A stretch of 64,000 nucleotides of DNA, taken from positions 40,210,501-40,274,500 of the forward strand of contig NC_073643.1 of the NCBI RefSeq assembly GCF_029407905.1, read 5' to 3'. The DNA comes from Bubalus kerabau (Eukaryota; Chordata; Mammalia; Artiodactyla; Bovidae). Shown here piece by piece: positions 10,443 through 20,581 of this stretch; position 1 is the first letter of the stretch; each line of letters begins with the position of its first letter. The notes beneath the pieces were generated by a model, which had not been told where the DNA came from, searched no databases, and was given only the letters and a program-made list of their open reading frames with translations. The position numbers and the translations under genes are program-made.

Positions 10443-12305
10443 AGTGATTTTTCCCCTGAATAGCAAATTGAAAATTAGAGGTTTCATGTGGGATGTATGT
10501 GCACACGTATGTATTTGCAAGCACATATGTGCACATACTTCTTGGCTTTTTATGTACGAGCTTCACTCCCAATACATGATGTTTTCACTAGATAGGCCCA
10601 GCTTATGTGCCTTTTTTTTTTTCTTCTTTTGGCATGTGTATGTGGGAGAGGATGTGGGAGACAGAAGACAGAGAAAACAAGTGTTCTTAGAAGAAACACA
10701 AAGAACCTCTCATTAGAGAAGAAAATTAAAATAATTCATTCCCTGGGCTATTCTTTTTAAGTACACCAAATTATATCAGTTCTTGATAGAATACACTGTG
10801 GTCTATAGGATTACCTTTTTTTTTTTTTAAATAAAGTACTAATATCTTTCACTGTGTTATGAGCAATATAAGGAAAATCACTCTTAATGTTATTTTCCTT
10901 CCCACCACAGATTTTTTGTTGTTGTTGTTAAGAAAGGGAACACCAGGTGTGAACCTGAGGAATTATGTGAATAACTGTTTGTGCCTGGATTTCCTGCCAT
11001 TGCATTCAACCCTGCATTTCTTTTTATTAGCTTACCCTCCAGACTCTGTACAGCCTCTGACTTCCAGCACTGGAGAGAACACTGTCATAGCCTCTGAGAG
11101 AACTCAGATTTATGGCTGTGGTCTCAGACTTGACTTCCAGATTCAAGGTGCTGCTGGCCCACTGCTGCCCCATGTGGCATAACTGACTCCATGTTTAGCA
11201 GATTGTAACTGTTTAATTCATGCCTTAAACAGACATCAGTAGCTCTCTGTCAAATATCTGGCTAGGTTTTGAAATCTATGTAGCTTTGAATGATGCATCC
11301 TATTTTTTGAGGATGGTACCAACAGGTACCAAAACACCAGCTGCAAAATGTTTCAGAATCGGGAGTTTGAATGATAATGGTGATGTCAGCCTTGGATGTC
11401 ATCTTAGGTTTGGTTCTTTGTCCAAGTCCTCCTAATCTGAGATTATTTGAGGTCATTTCCCCCTTCTGCATTATGTAATGTCTGCAAAGAGAAGACAGAT
11501 GGAGAAAAAAGTGAGAGCCCTGGCAGAAAAACACAGACACTGCCCCTTAGGCTGTCACATGACTTGTAAACCTGCAACCCCGGTAAGGTTCAGCAAAGAT
11601 GGGATTGATAGCCCCACCCCCACCCCACCCCCCACCATCCCAGTCAGTTCATTCCTAGTAAAGGAAACTGGCAGGAATTGAAATCCTAATTGCTTTTCTT
11701 CAGTCAAAGAAATCATGGATGAAGGGATTAAACAGATTAACGTTTACTTACCTCCTACAGAGAACCAGTAAGTGCAGTCCTGCTTTCTGATAGGAATATA
11801 TAACTGTCAGTCAAAAGATTAAGCCTTTAAGGGGTGGAGAGAGGAGGGCCTTAAAATGTGTTCACATTTGCAAACTACAGCTTTGTAGTTTAGTCCTGGG
11901 AATACATATTGATCTTGCTCCTCTTTGAAGTCTACTCTTTTGTTACCTACAGGCTTTCTGCCCCCGATCACTTTCTTACATTAAAGAAAAAAAAAAAAAA
12001 AGATATTTTTTAAACTCACTTAAAAATAGTATTTCATTGAATCACCCAAAGAGGAGCTATAATTAAAGCTAACCATTTGCATTACCCTCAGTGAGGACAA
12101 ACCTCGAAAGTTTTATCAACTTAGAATGTACAAGTCTGGTTATTTCATCAGAAATATGGTATTGTGTATTTGAATTTTTTTTCTGCAGCCCATTCTGGAT
12201 TTTGTCCTTTGAAGGAGGTGGTTTTTCCATGTAGCAATTCAGTTAAGGACTGAGTGTAGGTTTTTCATTTTAGCAATACAGATATACCTGCTGGTTTAAA
12301 TTGCA
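10443..12305. other. Long unique-looking interval
   Basis: About 1.9 kb without a recognised interspersed repeat. It contains a T-run (10612-10622), an A-run (11986-12000) and the candidate exon at 11704-11767. A 107-codon frame at 10859-11182 (+) shows no known motif. Confidence 0.4.
11704..11767 (+). other. Candidate internal exon (64 bp), unproven
   Basis: It is bounded by a pyrimidine-rich acceptor (tgcttttcttcag, ending 11703) and an exact GTAAGT donor (11768-11773). One frame stays open and gives a protein-like stretch that includes DEGIKQINVYLPPTEN. A nearby open segment at about 11490-11581 also ends at a GTAAGG donor. I do not recognise the peptide; chance exon-like segments of this size are expected in a window this large. 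Confidence 0.22.
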
Positions 12306-12317
12306 TCAGCTAAGTTG

Positions 12318-12630
12318 AAAAGTGAAAGTGAAAGTCATGTCCGACTCTTTTCAACCCCATGGACTATACAGTCCATGGAATTCTCTAAGCCAGGATACTG
12401 GAGAGGGTAGCCCTTCCCTTCTCCAGGGGATCTTCCCAACCTAGGGATCAAACCCAGGTCTCCTGCATTGCAGATGGATTCTTTACCAGCTGAGCCACAA
12501 GGGAAGCCCATGAATACTAGAGTGGGTAGCCTATCCCTTCTCTGGCGGATCTTTCTGACCCAGGAATGGAACCAGGGTCTCCTGCTTTGCAGGTGGATTC
12601 TTTACCAACTGAGCTATCAGGGAAGCCCTT
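12318..12630 (-). mobile_element. Bov-tA SINE with duplicated tRNA head
   Basis: In reverse orientation there is an A unit ('gtccgactcttttcaacccc'), a tRNA-type head ending 'gggaagccc' (about 12509), and then a second partial A unit plus head ending 'atcagggaagccc' (about 12628). Such head-duplicated Bov-tA units are common in ruminants. Flanks show only a weak tcagct(a/g)ag repeat. Confidence 0.88.
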
Positions 12631-12992
12631 CAGCTGAGAAGGTGCAAAATGCACCTTCTGTTTTCTCATTAGCTGTCATCTAGCTGTCTGCACCTATTAA
12701 TTTTTTGGAAAGGTAATGGATATCCCTAGAGAAACCTAACAGAAATGGCAGAGTAAATGACAGGTCATTTCTTATGTGTTAATGGAAATTAAGCATTAGC
12801 AGGTTTCTGACTATCTTCATTCAAGGTTCTGGGTTCCTTATCTCAACCTTGACATCTGGGTTTTATGCAGCAAACCCAGTTTCTCCCCACCATTTTTCTG
12901 CCTGAGAACAAAAGTCCCATCAGCCAAGACTGTGTTCTCTATTGTTCCTAAGTCTAATGAACAAGCTAATGCATCAACTACTGTATTTTGAA
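12631..12992. other. Unique-looking DNA
   Basis: No gene or repeat is recognised. Confidence 0.35.
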
Positions 12993-13145
12993 CTTTCATC
13001 CCATCCATCCATCCATTTGTTGATTCATTTATTCAACCAGAGCCTTCTCAGTCTTAGGCTTGGTGTTCAAGGCACCAGCTATGAATAGTAAGCACTCATT
13101 TCCTTGGAGCTTACAATCCAACTTGGAAGACAAAATTTTGAGTAT
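12993..13145 (-). repeat. CCAT-rich tract and L2-like relic
   Basis: A short (CCAT)n tract (about 12999-13015) is followed by a reverse L2-like block with 'ttcatttattcaaccag' and 'cttggagcttacaatcc'. Confidence 0.55.
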
Positions 13146-13179
13146 GTAATTAGACATTTACTGCTGCAAAATAGACGGG

Positions 13180-13665
13180 CAAGGAAGATCTGGTGGGCAA
13201 AATTATAAGAATGACCCCAGTGACCCTCACCCTTGTGTAATTTCTTCTGCTTTGCATGAAAGTGGAAACTGTGAGTATAATATCAGTATTTTGATTATGT
13301 CAAATTCATATGACAAAAGCAAAATTATTCCAGTGGGTCTAATCTAATTATATGAATTCTTTAAAAGTAAAGTATTTTCTCTGGCTCATGGACAGAAGGT
13401 GGAGTCAGAGAGATGGCACGCTTGAGAAGGATTAGATACATCATTACTGGCTTGAAGATGGGGGTGGACACATGATGAGGAATATCAGTGGCCTCTAGAA
13501 GCTGAGAGCAGCTCTGGCTGACAGCCAGCAAGTAAACAGAGACGTCGTTCCTACAGCTGCAAGGAACTGGATTCTGCCAAGACTTGAATGAGCTTAGAAA
13601 TGAATTCTTCCCTATAGCTTCCAGATAAAACTCCAGCTCTGCAGACAGCTTGAATTCAGCCTTAA
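13180..13665 (+). repeat. ERVL/MaLR-like LTR relic
   Basis: The order 'gtgggtctaatctaatta', 'gcctctagaagctgagag', 'ctgacagccagcaagtaaac', 'caaggaactggattctgcc' and 'cttgaattcagcc' fits an old mammalian LTR of ERVL/MaLR type. No retroviral coding sequence is attached. The family is not resolved by eye. Confidence 0.5.
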
Positions 13666-13667
13666 GA

Positions 13668-13750
13668 GACTGCTAGGGGTTGACTCCTTTCTACCATAAA
13701 GATATATTAAGATCCTAACCCCCAGTGCCTTGCTAGTTGATGTGTAAAAT
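13668..13750 (+). repeat. MLT1-like LTR start (weak)
   Basis: 'gatcctaacccccagtgcc' and neighbouring bases resemble the beginning of a MaLR LTR. A short remnant only. Confidence 0.35.
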
Positions 13751-13969
13751 GTAGCAACAGTCTCCAACACTGGTTGCCTGTCTTTTTAATTTGAGCTACT
13801 CAAATAGGTGTGTTTGACTCATCTACTTGAGATACTTACCTGTCTGAAATGCTTATTGTAGTTTGCATTGTCCTGATGGCTGAGGATGTCGAGCATTTCT
13901 TCATGAACTTATTAGCCACTCTTGCATATTCATTTGTGAAGTGTGTGTTCAAGCCTTTTGTATATTTTT
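13751..13969 (-). mobile_element. Older L1 ORF2 relic, left part
   Basis: Reverse-complement ORF2 C-terminal sequence: 'ttgtcctgatggctgagga', 'gagcatttcttcatgaactt', ending near 'caagccttttg'. It appears to resume at 14641 ('ttttgcctatttaaaagttg'), so the L1 between is a later insertion. Confidence 0.6.
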
Positions 13970-14640
13970 TTCCTTTTTTTTAGTATTTATTTTATTAAAA
14001 TATAGTTGATTCACAATGTTGTGTTAATTTATGCTATATAGTAAAGTAGTCCAGTTATATATATATATATACACACATACATATATACCATTCTTTTTCA
14101 TATTCTTTTACATTATGACTTATGACAGGATATCCAATTCATCCCTCCCTCACCACCAAATCCCCATTGGCAACCACAAGTCTGATCTCTGTCTGTGAGT
14201 CTATTTCTGTTTTGTAGATAAGTGCATTTGTGTCATGTTTTAGATTCCACATATAAATGATATTGTGTGGTATTTGTCTTTCTCTGTCTGACATACTGCA
14301 TTTAGTATGATAATCTCTAGGTCCATCCACGTTGCTGAAAATGGCATTGTTTCATTCTTTTTTATGGCTGAGTAGTATTCCATCGTGTATATGCACCACA
14401 TCTTCTTTATCCGTTCATCTGTTGATGGACATTTAGGTTGTTTCCATGTGTTGGCTGTTGTGAATAGTGCTGCTATGAATAAAGTGGTGCATATATCTTT
14501 TCAAATTATAGTTTTCGCTGGATATGCCCAGGAGTGGGATTGCTGGATTATATGGCAATTCTATTTTTTTTTGTTTTTTGAGGAAGCTCCATACTTTTTT
14601 CCATAGTGGCTGAAACAATTTCTATTCACGCCAACAGTAG
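13970..14640 (-). mobile_element. 5'-truncated L1 nested in an older L1
   Basis: On the minus strand this is the end of ORF2 ('gttgatggacatttaggttg' reversed) plus a 3' UTR terminating at 'attaaaatatagttgattc'. It contains a (TA)n/(CA)n tract around 14058-14090. Inserted into the relic at 13751-13969/14641-14700. Confidence 0.85.
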
Positions 14641-14700
14641 GAGATCTTTTGCCTATTTAAAAGTTGGGTTGTTTGGCTTTTTATTTCTGAGTATAGGAAT
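14641..14700 (-). mobile_element. Older L1 ORF2 relic, right part
   Basis: 'tttgcctatttaaaagttgg' to 'ggctttttatttctgagta' continues the ORF2 relic interrupted at 13969. Confidence 0.5.
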
Positions 14701-15574
14701 GCTTTCTTGTCTTAGCCTTTCTTAAGATTTTGATGCAGTATATGGAGTCTGTGTCCCCATATGACTCTGAAATCTAGTCAAGTTTGAGGAAGATATGACT
14801 TTGCTGAGTCTTTGGCTATTTGCAATGACCATAAATTGAGATTTTTCCCATCCAGAGGCTTGCTTGGTGATTATTTTAAATTGTCAAGAAAAACATTTGA
14901 AAAATGATTCTCAGCATGTTGTTTTCTTCTCACTGTGGACTTGGCATTGAATTTTAATGTCAAACTTCAGCTAGAAAATTCCTAGCTTGGGCACAGTCAC
15001 TTTAACCAAGTGTGGGTTGTACAGAAGGTATTACTATCATTATCAAAGGGCCCTTGAGTCCATTGGTAGTAGCATTCTAAAACACATCCTGTTTCTCCTC
15101 CCTCACCAGAAAATGTGGTAATGTAGACGTTTGAACGTGGAAGTCTATATGCAATTTGCATCCTTTTCTAAATAAAACTGGTTTGAAACCATTTGAACCT
15201 TGTGTTCACGTTCCTATTATACCAGTCTGTCTAGCATACAAGCTTCTTGACCCAGAATATTAGGCTTCTGTTCAATAATTCCTTGAACCTTCACAATGAT
15301 TCACATAGTATCATTAAACAAGCTACTTACTCAAGGACCTCTATTTATACTCAGAAGAAAACGTTAAACAATGAATTCCACCTAATTATTTAATAAACTC
15401 TAGACATTTTTTCTTTAAAGAAAACTCCAGATTTGGAAGTTGTTTTGAGCCTTGCTTCATGGATCTAGAGAGCTAAAGTGCTAAAGAACCATAATATTCA
15501 AGGAATCAAAAGGTTTCTACAAGCTCAGTCATGTGAAAATGCGCCAGCAGATGTTTTCTCTTTTTCAGGGAACC
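14701..15574. other. Unique-looking DNA
   Basis: No repeat family or gene is recognised across about 870 bp. Confidence 0.4.
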
Positions 15575-15576
15575 CT

Positions 15577-15785
15577 ACGCCCTGGTGGTTCAGGGAGTAA
15601 AGAATCCGCCTGCAATGTGGGAAACCTGGGTTCAATCCCTGGCTTGGGAAGATCCCCTGGAGGAGGGTATGGCAACCCACTCCAGGATTCTTGCCTGGAG
15701 AATCCTCAAGGACAGAGGAGACTGGCAGGCTACACAGTTCATGGGGTCGCAAAGAGTTGGACACGACTGAGTGACTAGGCACACG
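15577..15785 (+). mobile_element. Bov-tA SINE
   Basis: tRNA head ('ctggtggttcagggagtaaa', B-box-like 'gggttcaatcc'), A unit, and end 'tggacacgactgagtgac'. Frames of 61-85 codons on both strands here are accidental. Confidence 0.93.
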
Positions 15786-16524
15786 TACAGCCTTAGTCAG
15801 CTAATATTCAATACAAAGATGGCAAATAGATTGCATCTCATATGAAAATGCTGATTAATGTGGTTCCCTTGAAGGTCACACAGAACTCTTCCCTACTCTT
15901 CAGGCAAGTGAGATGCAATTGACTTGTGATAATCCCACCATCCCTGAGCAAGAGAGTACCTTTTTCAATACTGTGTATTTGACCTTTCAAGATATGAGGT
16001 TCTGAAGTTAGCCAGAGAACAAAAGCAAACAAATTATGCAGTGTCTATCAAATAGTCTGTTACCCCGGTGTTTAGAAAGGCTCCTCAGTCAACTTTTGGT
16101 TCTACATGTAAGCAAGAAGAGAGATTTTAAATCCTAGGGAGGAAAGATGTTCAAACCACCAGAGAATCTCCATGATCTTTGCTCCAGGGCTGCATCTGTC
16201 TTTATTTCCTGACCTTGAACATTTGATTATTATTCTTACAAGGTCAAGGTTGAGAAAGGCCAGGAAAAGTTTAACCCAAATCCTTCACTTCATCTGCAGC
16301 TGTGGTTGGAGCATCTTGATATGGAGAAAGTGGAAGAAACCTGGGCCTTAACAAAGCTTCTGGATCATTTAAGAAATTTTCTTGTCATTGCAGACTGTGG
16401 AGATTTGAAAGCTGGATGTTAGCATAAGACTGAAATGAGAAAGGAGTGATGACTAGATGTCAGCTCTGTTTGAATTACTCCAGGAGAAATGGCATTTTTA
16501 AGACTCACCTGTGAAAAAACTTCA
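15786..16524. other. Unique-looking DNA
   Basis: No repeat, exon or RNA gene is recognised. Confidence 0.4.
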
Positions 16525-16722
16525 GGCTTTCTTTTTTTAATTAATTTTTTGAAGTATAGTTGATTTACAGTGTTCTGTTAGTTTTAGGCGTACAACAAAG
16601 TGATTCAGTTTTATCTATCTGTGTTTTCAGATTCTTTTCCCATATAGGTTATTACAAAATATTGAGTAGAGTTCCCTATACTATATAGTAAATTCTTCTT
16701 GATTATCTATTTTATATATAGT
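16525..16722 (-). mobile_element. L1 3' UTR fragment
   Basis: Reverse: 'tttgaagtatagttgattt', 'gtacaacaaagtgattcag', 'agagttccctatactat'. It directly abuts a BovB 3' end. Confidence 0.85.
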
Positions 16723-16726
16723 ACTG

Positions 16727-16935
16727 TTTACTTCAGTTCAATCGCTCAGTCACATCCAACTCTTTGCAACCCCATGGACTATATAGTACACCAGGCCTCC
16801 CTGTTCATCACCAACTCCCGGGGTTTAATCAAACTCATGTCCATTGAGTCGGTGATGCCATCTGACCATCTCATCCTCTGTTGGCCCCTTCTCCTCCTGC
16901 CCTCAATCTTTCTCAGCATCAGCATAGCATAGCAA
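16727..16935 (-). mobile_element. 5'-truncated BovB 3' end
   Basis: Reverse BovB terminus: 'cttcagttcaatcgctcag', 'ccaggcctccctgttcatca', 'ccttctcctcctgccctcaa'. About 200 bp remain. Confidence 0.9.
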
Positions 16936-17479
16936 GGCCAGGTCACAGTGTCTATCACGCAGTTGTTAATTTAAAGCTTTATAAAAATATATCCATCTTC
17001 TGTGATCATCTCCATGAGCCCGGGATGGGTGGAGAAAAATTGATCTCTCTTCCAGCTCAAATTGAAAAATGAAATGTGAAATTGACAGAAAACACTTTAA
17101 CTCTTCATGATCCCCACATCATCATGGAAAGATTAACTTCAAGGCTCAGAGACAGTCCACAGCTGTTCTTATTCAAGTAGAAAGGTTTATGTATTGCTAA
17201 TCTCTCCTTTTTTCAGTAAATTTGCAAGCCTGAAGAAGACAGAAAGCCTTAGAGACAGAAAGAGAGATGGAGAGATAGAGACAGACAAAAAGAGAGAAGA
17301 CAAAGGCAGGGGCACAGAAGGAGGGATTTTACATAAAAGCCATATCAGTTTGTTTTATCTTGGCATACTTAGAAACTCAAAAAGGTGGAAGCAAGAGGCA
17401 GCATAAAGTGACCAATCTTTAATAGGAACACACGAGATTGGAGTGTGTGACAACCAAGCTTCCAACTGTCTATGTGCCC
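16936..17479. repeat. Unique DNA with GA-rich tract
   Basis: 17236-17320 is a purine-rich (GAGA/GACA-like) low-complexity tract. The 70-codon frame across it (17194-17406) is compositional. The rest shows no recognisable feature. Confidence 0.45.
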
Positions 17480-17930
17480 CTTTATTTTTATGTGAATAGT
17501 ATTGAAGTATCAAGGACATACAGTAGGTCGCACAGATCTGACAGGTATAATCTGTACCCAGATCATGAAAAAAGATGTTATCTGTCCCCCAGCTCTCCCC
17601 TCACCAATCACTGCTCCCATGGACATTCACTACTGTTCTGATTGCTAACACCATGGATTATTTTTGCCTGGTTTGAACTTTATGTGAATGGAATCATAGT
17701 GTGAAATTTCTGGTTTCTTTCACTCACTAATTTGTGGGTGTGTTTCATCCATGTTGTTGCATGTAGAGCAGTGGATTCATTTTCATTTTATGTGTAATTC
17801 AGTGACTAGGCTGTTTTTCACCCATTCTACTGGTAATAGACCTTTTAGCTCTTTGCAGTTTGAGACTATTTCAACCTGTGTTGCCATGATCAAGCTGGTA
17901 AACGTCTCCTGGTGAATATATGCTTACATA
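17480..17930 (-). mobile_element. Old L1M-type relic
   Basis: Reverse order 'gaatggaatcatagtgtgaa', 'tttctttcactcactaattt', 'catccatgttgttgcatgta' and 'cacccattctactggta' follows an old L1 ORF2 end and 3' UTR. Confidence 0.6.
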
Positions 17931-18807
17931 TTTTGTCTCCATTTGTCTTCAGAACTGTAGTCTCCTAAACGTCTAAACATCAGAAATTTAAGTTTAAAAA
18001 AAAAAAAAACAACACACCTGACACACCTGTGTGCATCTTCAAGAGAAGGCCAGAACCTTCTCAAAGGGGTTTGATGAGCTCTGATAAGGGAAGGACCAAA
18101 AAGAAGGTAGAAGTGAAGCAAACCTGTTGTGTGAGATTTGTATCTCTGCAGACCCCTCAGAATTGAGTTTGCTTTTAAAATGGGAAAGTTTGTTTAGTAA
18201 TTCATATCATCAACTAATTGCTTTCATCTTTTAAGAATGAAAACAGTTGAAGCAGTAAGAGAGTCGGTACTCCCCTCCCAGTGCTCAACAATTAAGTTGC
18301 CTGGAGTTAGACCCTAATGATTGCACAGCCCACAAAATACACTTCAGCTTCATCTGAAACCTGTTCTTGAGAGAACAAATGTATGACTGCATTCTCAGAA
18401 TATGGCTTGTCGGTTTGGAAGGAATTGTAAATTTGTGAACAACCTCAGTAAGGTTTTCCCATGATGTAATTTCTTCCTGAGATTTAATTCGAGATTTTGG
18501 AAACTTAGAAATCTGTGCTGTATGTGAAATACACATGGGTTTAGAGAAAGAGTAAAAATATTGACTACATTTTAAATGATAATATTATATATTGGATTAG
18601 GTATAAGGTTAAAATTAATTTCATCTATTTCTATGTATTTTATTGACAACTACTAGAAAATTTAAAATTATGTATGTGGCTCACATTACATTCGCTATGG
18701 TATGTTTAAACCTTCCCATTACCTTCCAAAGACTGGTGCTTTGGCCCAGGAAAAGAAAAAGAAAAAGAGCTTCGCAGGATTGGATAAATAAGTTTTTCAG
18801 ATATTCA
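17931..18807. other. Unique-looking DNA
   Basis: Contains an A-run at 17996-18009 and a short AAAAG-like tract near 18752-18767. No gene is recognised. Confidence 0.4.
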
Positions 18808-18992
18808 TACTTTTCTTTAAATTTATTTTTTATTGAAGTATAGTCAATTTATAATGTGTTAATTTTTGCTTTACAACAAAGTGACTCAGTTATACACATA
18901 TATCCATTCTTTTTTATATTCTTTTCTATTATGGCTTATCCCAGGATATTGACTATAGTTCCCTGTGCTGTACAATATGACCTTGTGTTTAT
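18808..18992 (-). mobile_element. L1 3' UTR fragment
   Basis: Reverse: 'tattgaagtatagtcaattt', 'ttacaacaaagtgactcagt', 'ggatattgactatagttccc'. Confidence 0.82.
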
Positions 18993-19195
18993 TAGATGTG
19001 CTTACTTTCTAATTACTTACTTTCTACATCTACCCACAGATTCCATGTCTTACATGGGCTTAGCTTGATTGCAACTGCCTTTTATCTTGTTTCATAGCTT
19101 TTATCATAAAATGATTAGAGCATTTAGTAAGTGCCAACTGTGTGCAGTTAAGAGAAACGTTTTATACAGCCATGCTTCTTGTTGAAGAGAAAAAC

Positions 19196-19400
19196 CCCAT
19201 GTGTTTTATTCATTCATTCATTCAATAAGGATTTACTGAGCTTCTATTGTGTGCTGGCAACTAGGCAAAGAATGAGGAATTTAGTGATAAACCAAGCACA
19301 CTTCTGTTGCAAAAGAGCTTAGAGTCAAATAGAAGAGAGAGATAAGAAAGCAAAGTGGGTATATGGAAAGTGGAGATCTGGGGGTGTAGGGAGGCATTAT
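19196..19400 (-). repeat. L2-like relic
   Basis: 'attcattcattcaataagg', 'ctattgtgtgctggcaacta' and a later 'agagcttagagtcaaatag' follow the reverse L2 3' region. Confidence 0.6.
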
Positions 19401-19539
19401 GGAATATGAGGTGCTGTGAGATAACAGAAAATATATATACTGGTTTCTCTCTCCTCCAGTTCCCAGCACAGAGTTCCTAAAACTCTTGCAATTTCCTAAG
19501 TGATGAGAGTGTCATTTCTTCCAATGGATCGACCTTGAG

Positions 19540-20370
19540 TGGACTGCTACATGGCTGTTGGCTGGTCACCAGTAAGACTTAACCATGATTAGAAACTTGG
19601 AATTTTCAGCCATACCTACCATTTTCTTGAGAAGGGAAAAGGGCTGAAAATGGAGTTTATGGTTGATTATGCCTGTGTGATGAAGCCTCCATAGAAATTC
19701 CCAAAATAAGGGGTTAGAAGAGTTTTCAGGAGGGCGAACATGTGGTTGTGCAGGTACCCAGAGAAGGATGGAGGCTACACATCACACCCTACATGACCCT
19801 TCCATCTGGATGCTCATCCATATGTTTTATCATATCCTTTTAAGAGAAAGTGACAAAACATGAGTGTTTGCCTGAGTTCTGTGAGCTGTTCTGGCAAATT
19901 AACAGAGCCCAAGGTAGAGGTCATGGAAACCTCTGGTTTATAGCTGATGAGTCAGAAGCATGAGTAACAAAATGGACTTGTGATTGGAATCTGTGTTAGG
20001 GGAATGGACTGTCCAGTAAGACTGAGCCCTTAACCTGTGGCATTTGTTACTGTTTCCAGATACTGTCGGAACTGAATCAAATAGTGGGGAATTGCTTGGT
20101 GTGGGGTGTTAGTCACTCAGTCATATCCAACTCTTTGTGACCCCATGAACTGTAACCCGCCAGGCTCTTCATCCACGGAATCCTCCATGCAAGAATACTG
20201 GAATGGGTTGCCATTTCCTTCTCCAGGAGATCTTCCCAACCCAGGGATCAAACTCCAGTATCCTGTATTACAGGCAGATTCTTTACTGTCTGAGCCACCA
20301 GGGAAACCCTTGGTGTGGGATAGCACCACTTAACACCCACATGTGTTGGAATTGGTTGTTAGAATCAAAA
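19540..20370 (+). repeat. ERVL-type LTR relic, split by Bov-tA
   Basis: Landmarks in order: 'gattagaaacttggaatttt', 'gatgaagcctccatagaaat', 'gagttctgtgagctgttctg', 'gaaacctctggtttatagct', 'cccttaacctgtggcattt', then after the SINE 'cacatgtgttggaattggt'. These fit a long ancient class III (ERVL-like) LTR. No gag, pol or env sequence is attached. Confidence 0.6.
20106..20308 (-). mobile_element. Bov-tA SINE with perfect target duplication
   Basis: Reverse Bov-tA from 'gttagtcactcagtcatat' to 'gagccaccagggaaacc'. The 11-bp repeat cttggtgtggg is at 20095-20105 and 20309-20319, inside the LTR relic. Confidence 0.95.
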
Positions 20371-20522
20371 TACCTGCTTTAGACACTTTTGACTAGTGTT
20401 CCTCTATTCCTATGCCTCCTCCCACCCACCCCTACACCCCCAGTCACATGCTTTTCAATTTCCATTAGGAAGTCAAAAGATCAGAAGGTCACCAACAAAG
20501 AGTGTTCTGGAAGGGGATTCTT

Positions 20523-20571
20523 TTTTTTTTTTTTTTTTAATTTTTAAACTTTACATAATTGTATTAGTTTG
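20523..20571 (-). mobile_element. 49-bp micro-L1 insertion
   Basis: Only a T-run plus about 32 bp of the L1 3' terminus ('tttacataattgtattagtt') are present. The exact 10-bp duplication ggggattctt is at 20513-20522 and 20572-20581. Same L1 subfamily end as at 1331-1430. Confidence 0.85.
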
Positions 20572-20581
20572 GGGGATTCTT

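Noticed and set aside
15533..15782. Overlapping 61-85 codon frames on both strands
   Set aside because: They lie exactly on a Bov-tA SINE; the same frames recur at almost every Bov-tA and Bov-A2 in the window.
17194..17406. 70-codon charged frame
   Set aside because: It runs through a GA-rich low-complexity tract, which encodes Arg, Glu, Lys and Asp by composition.
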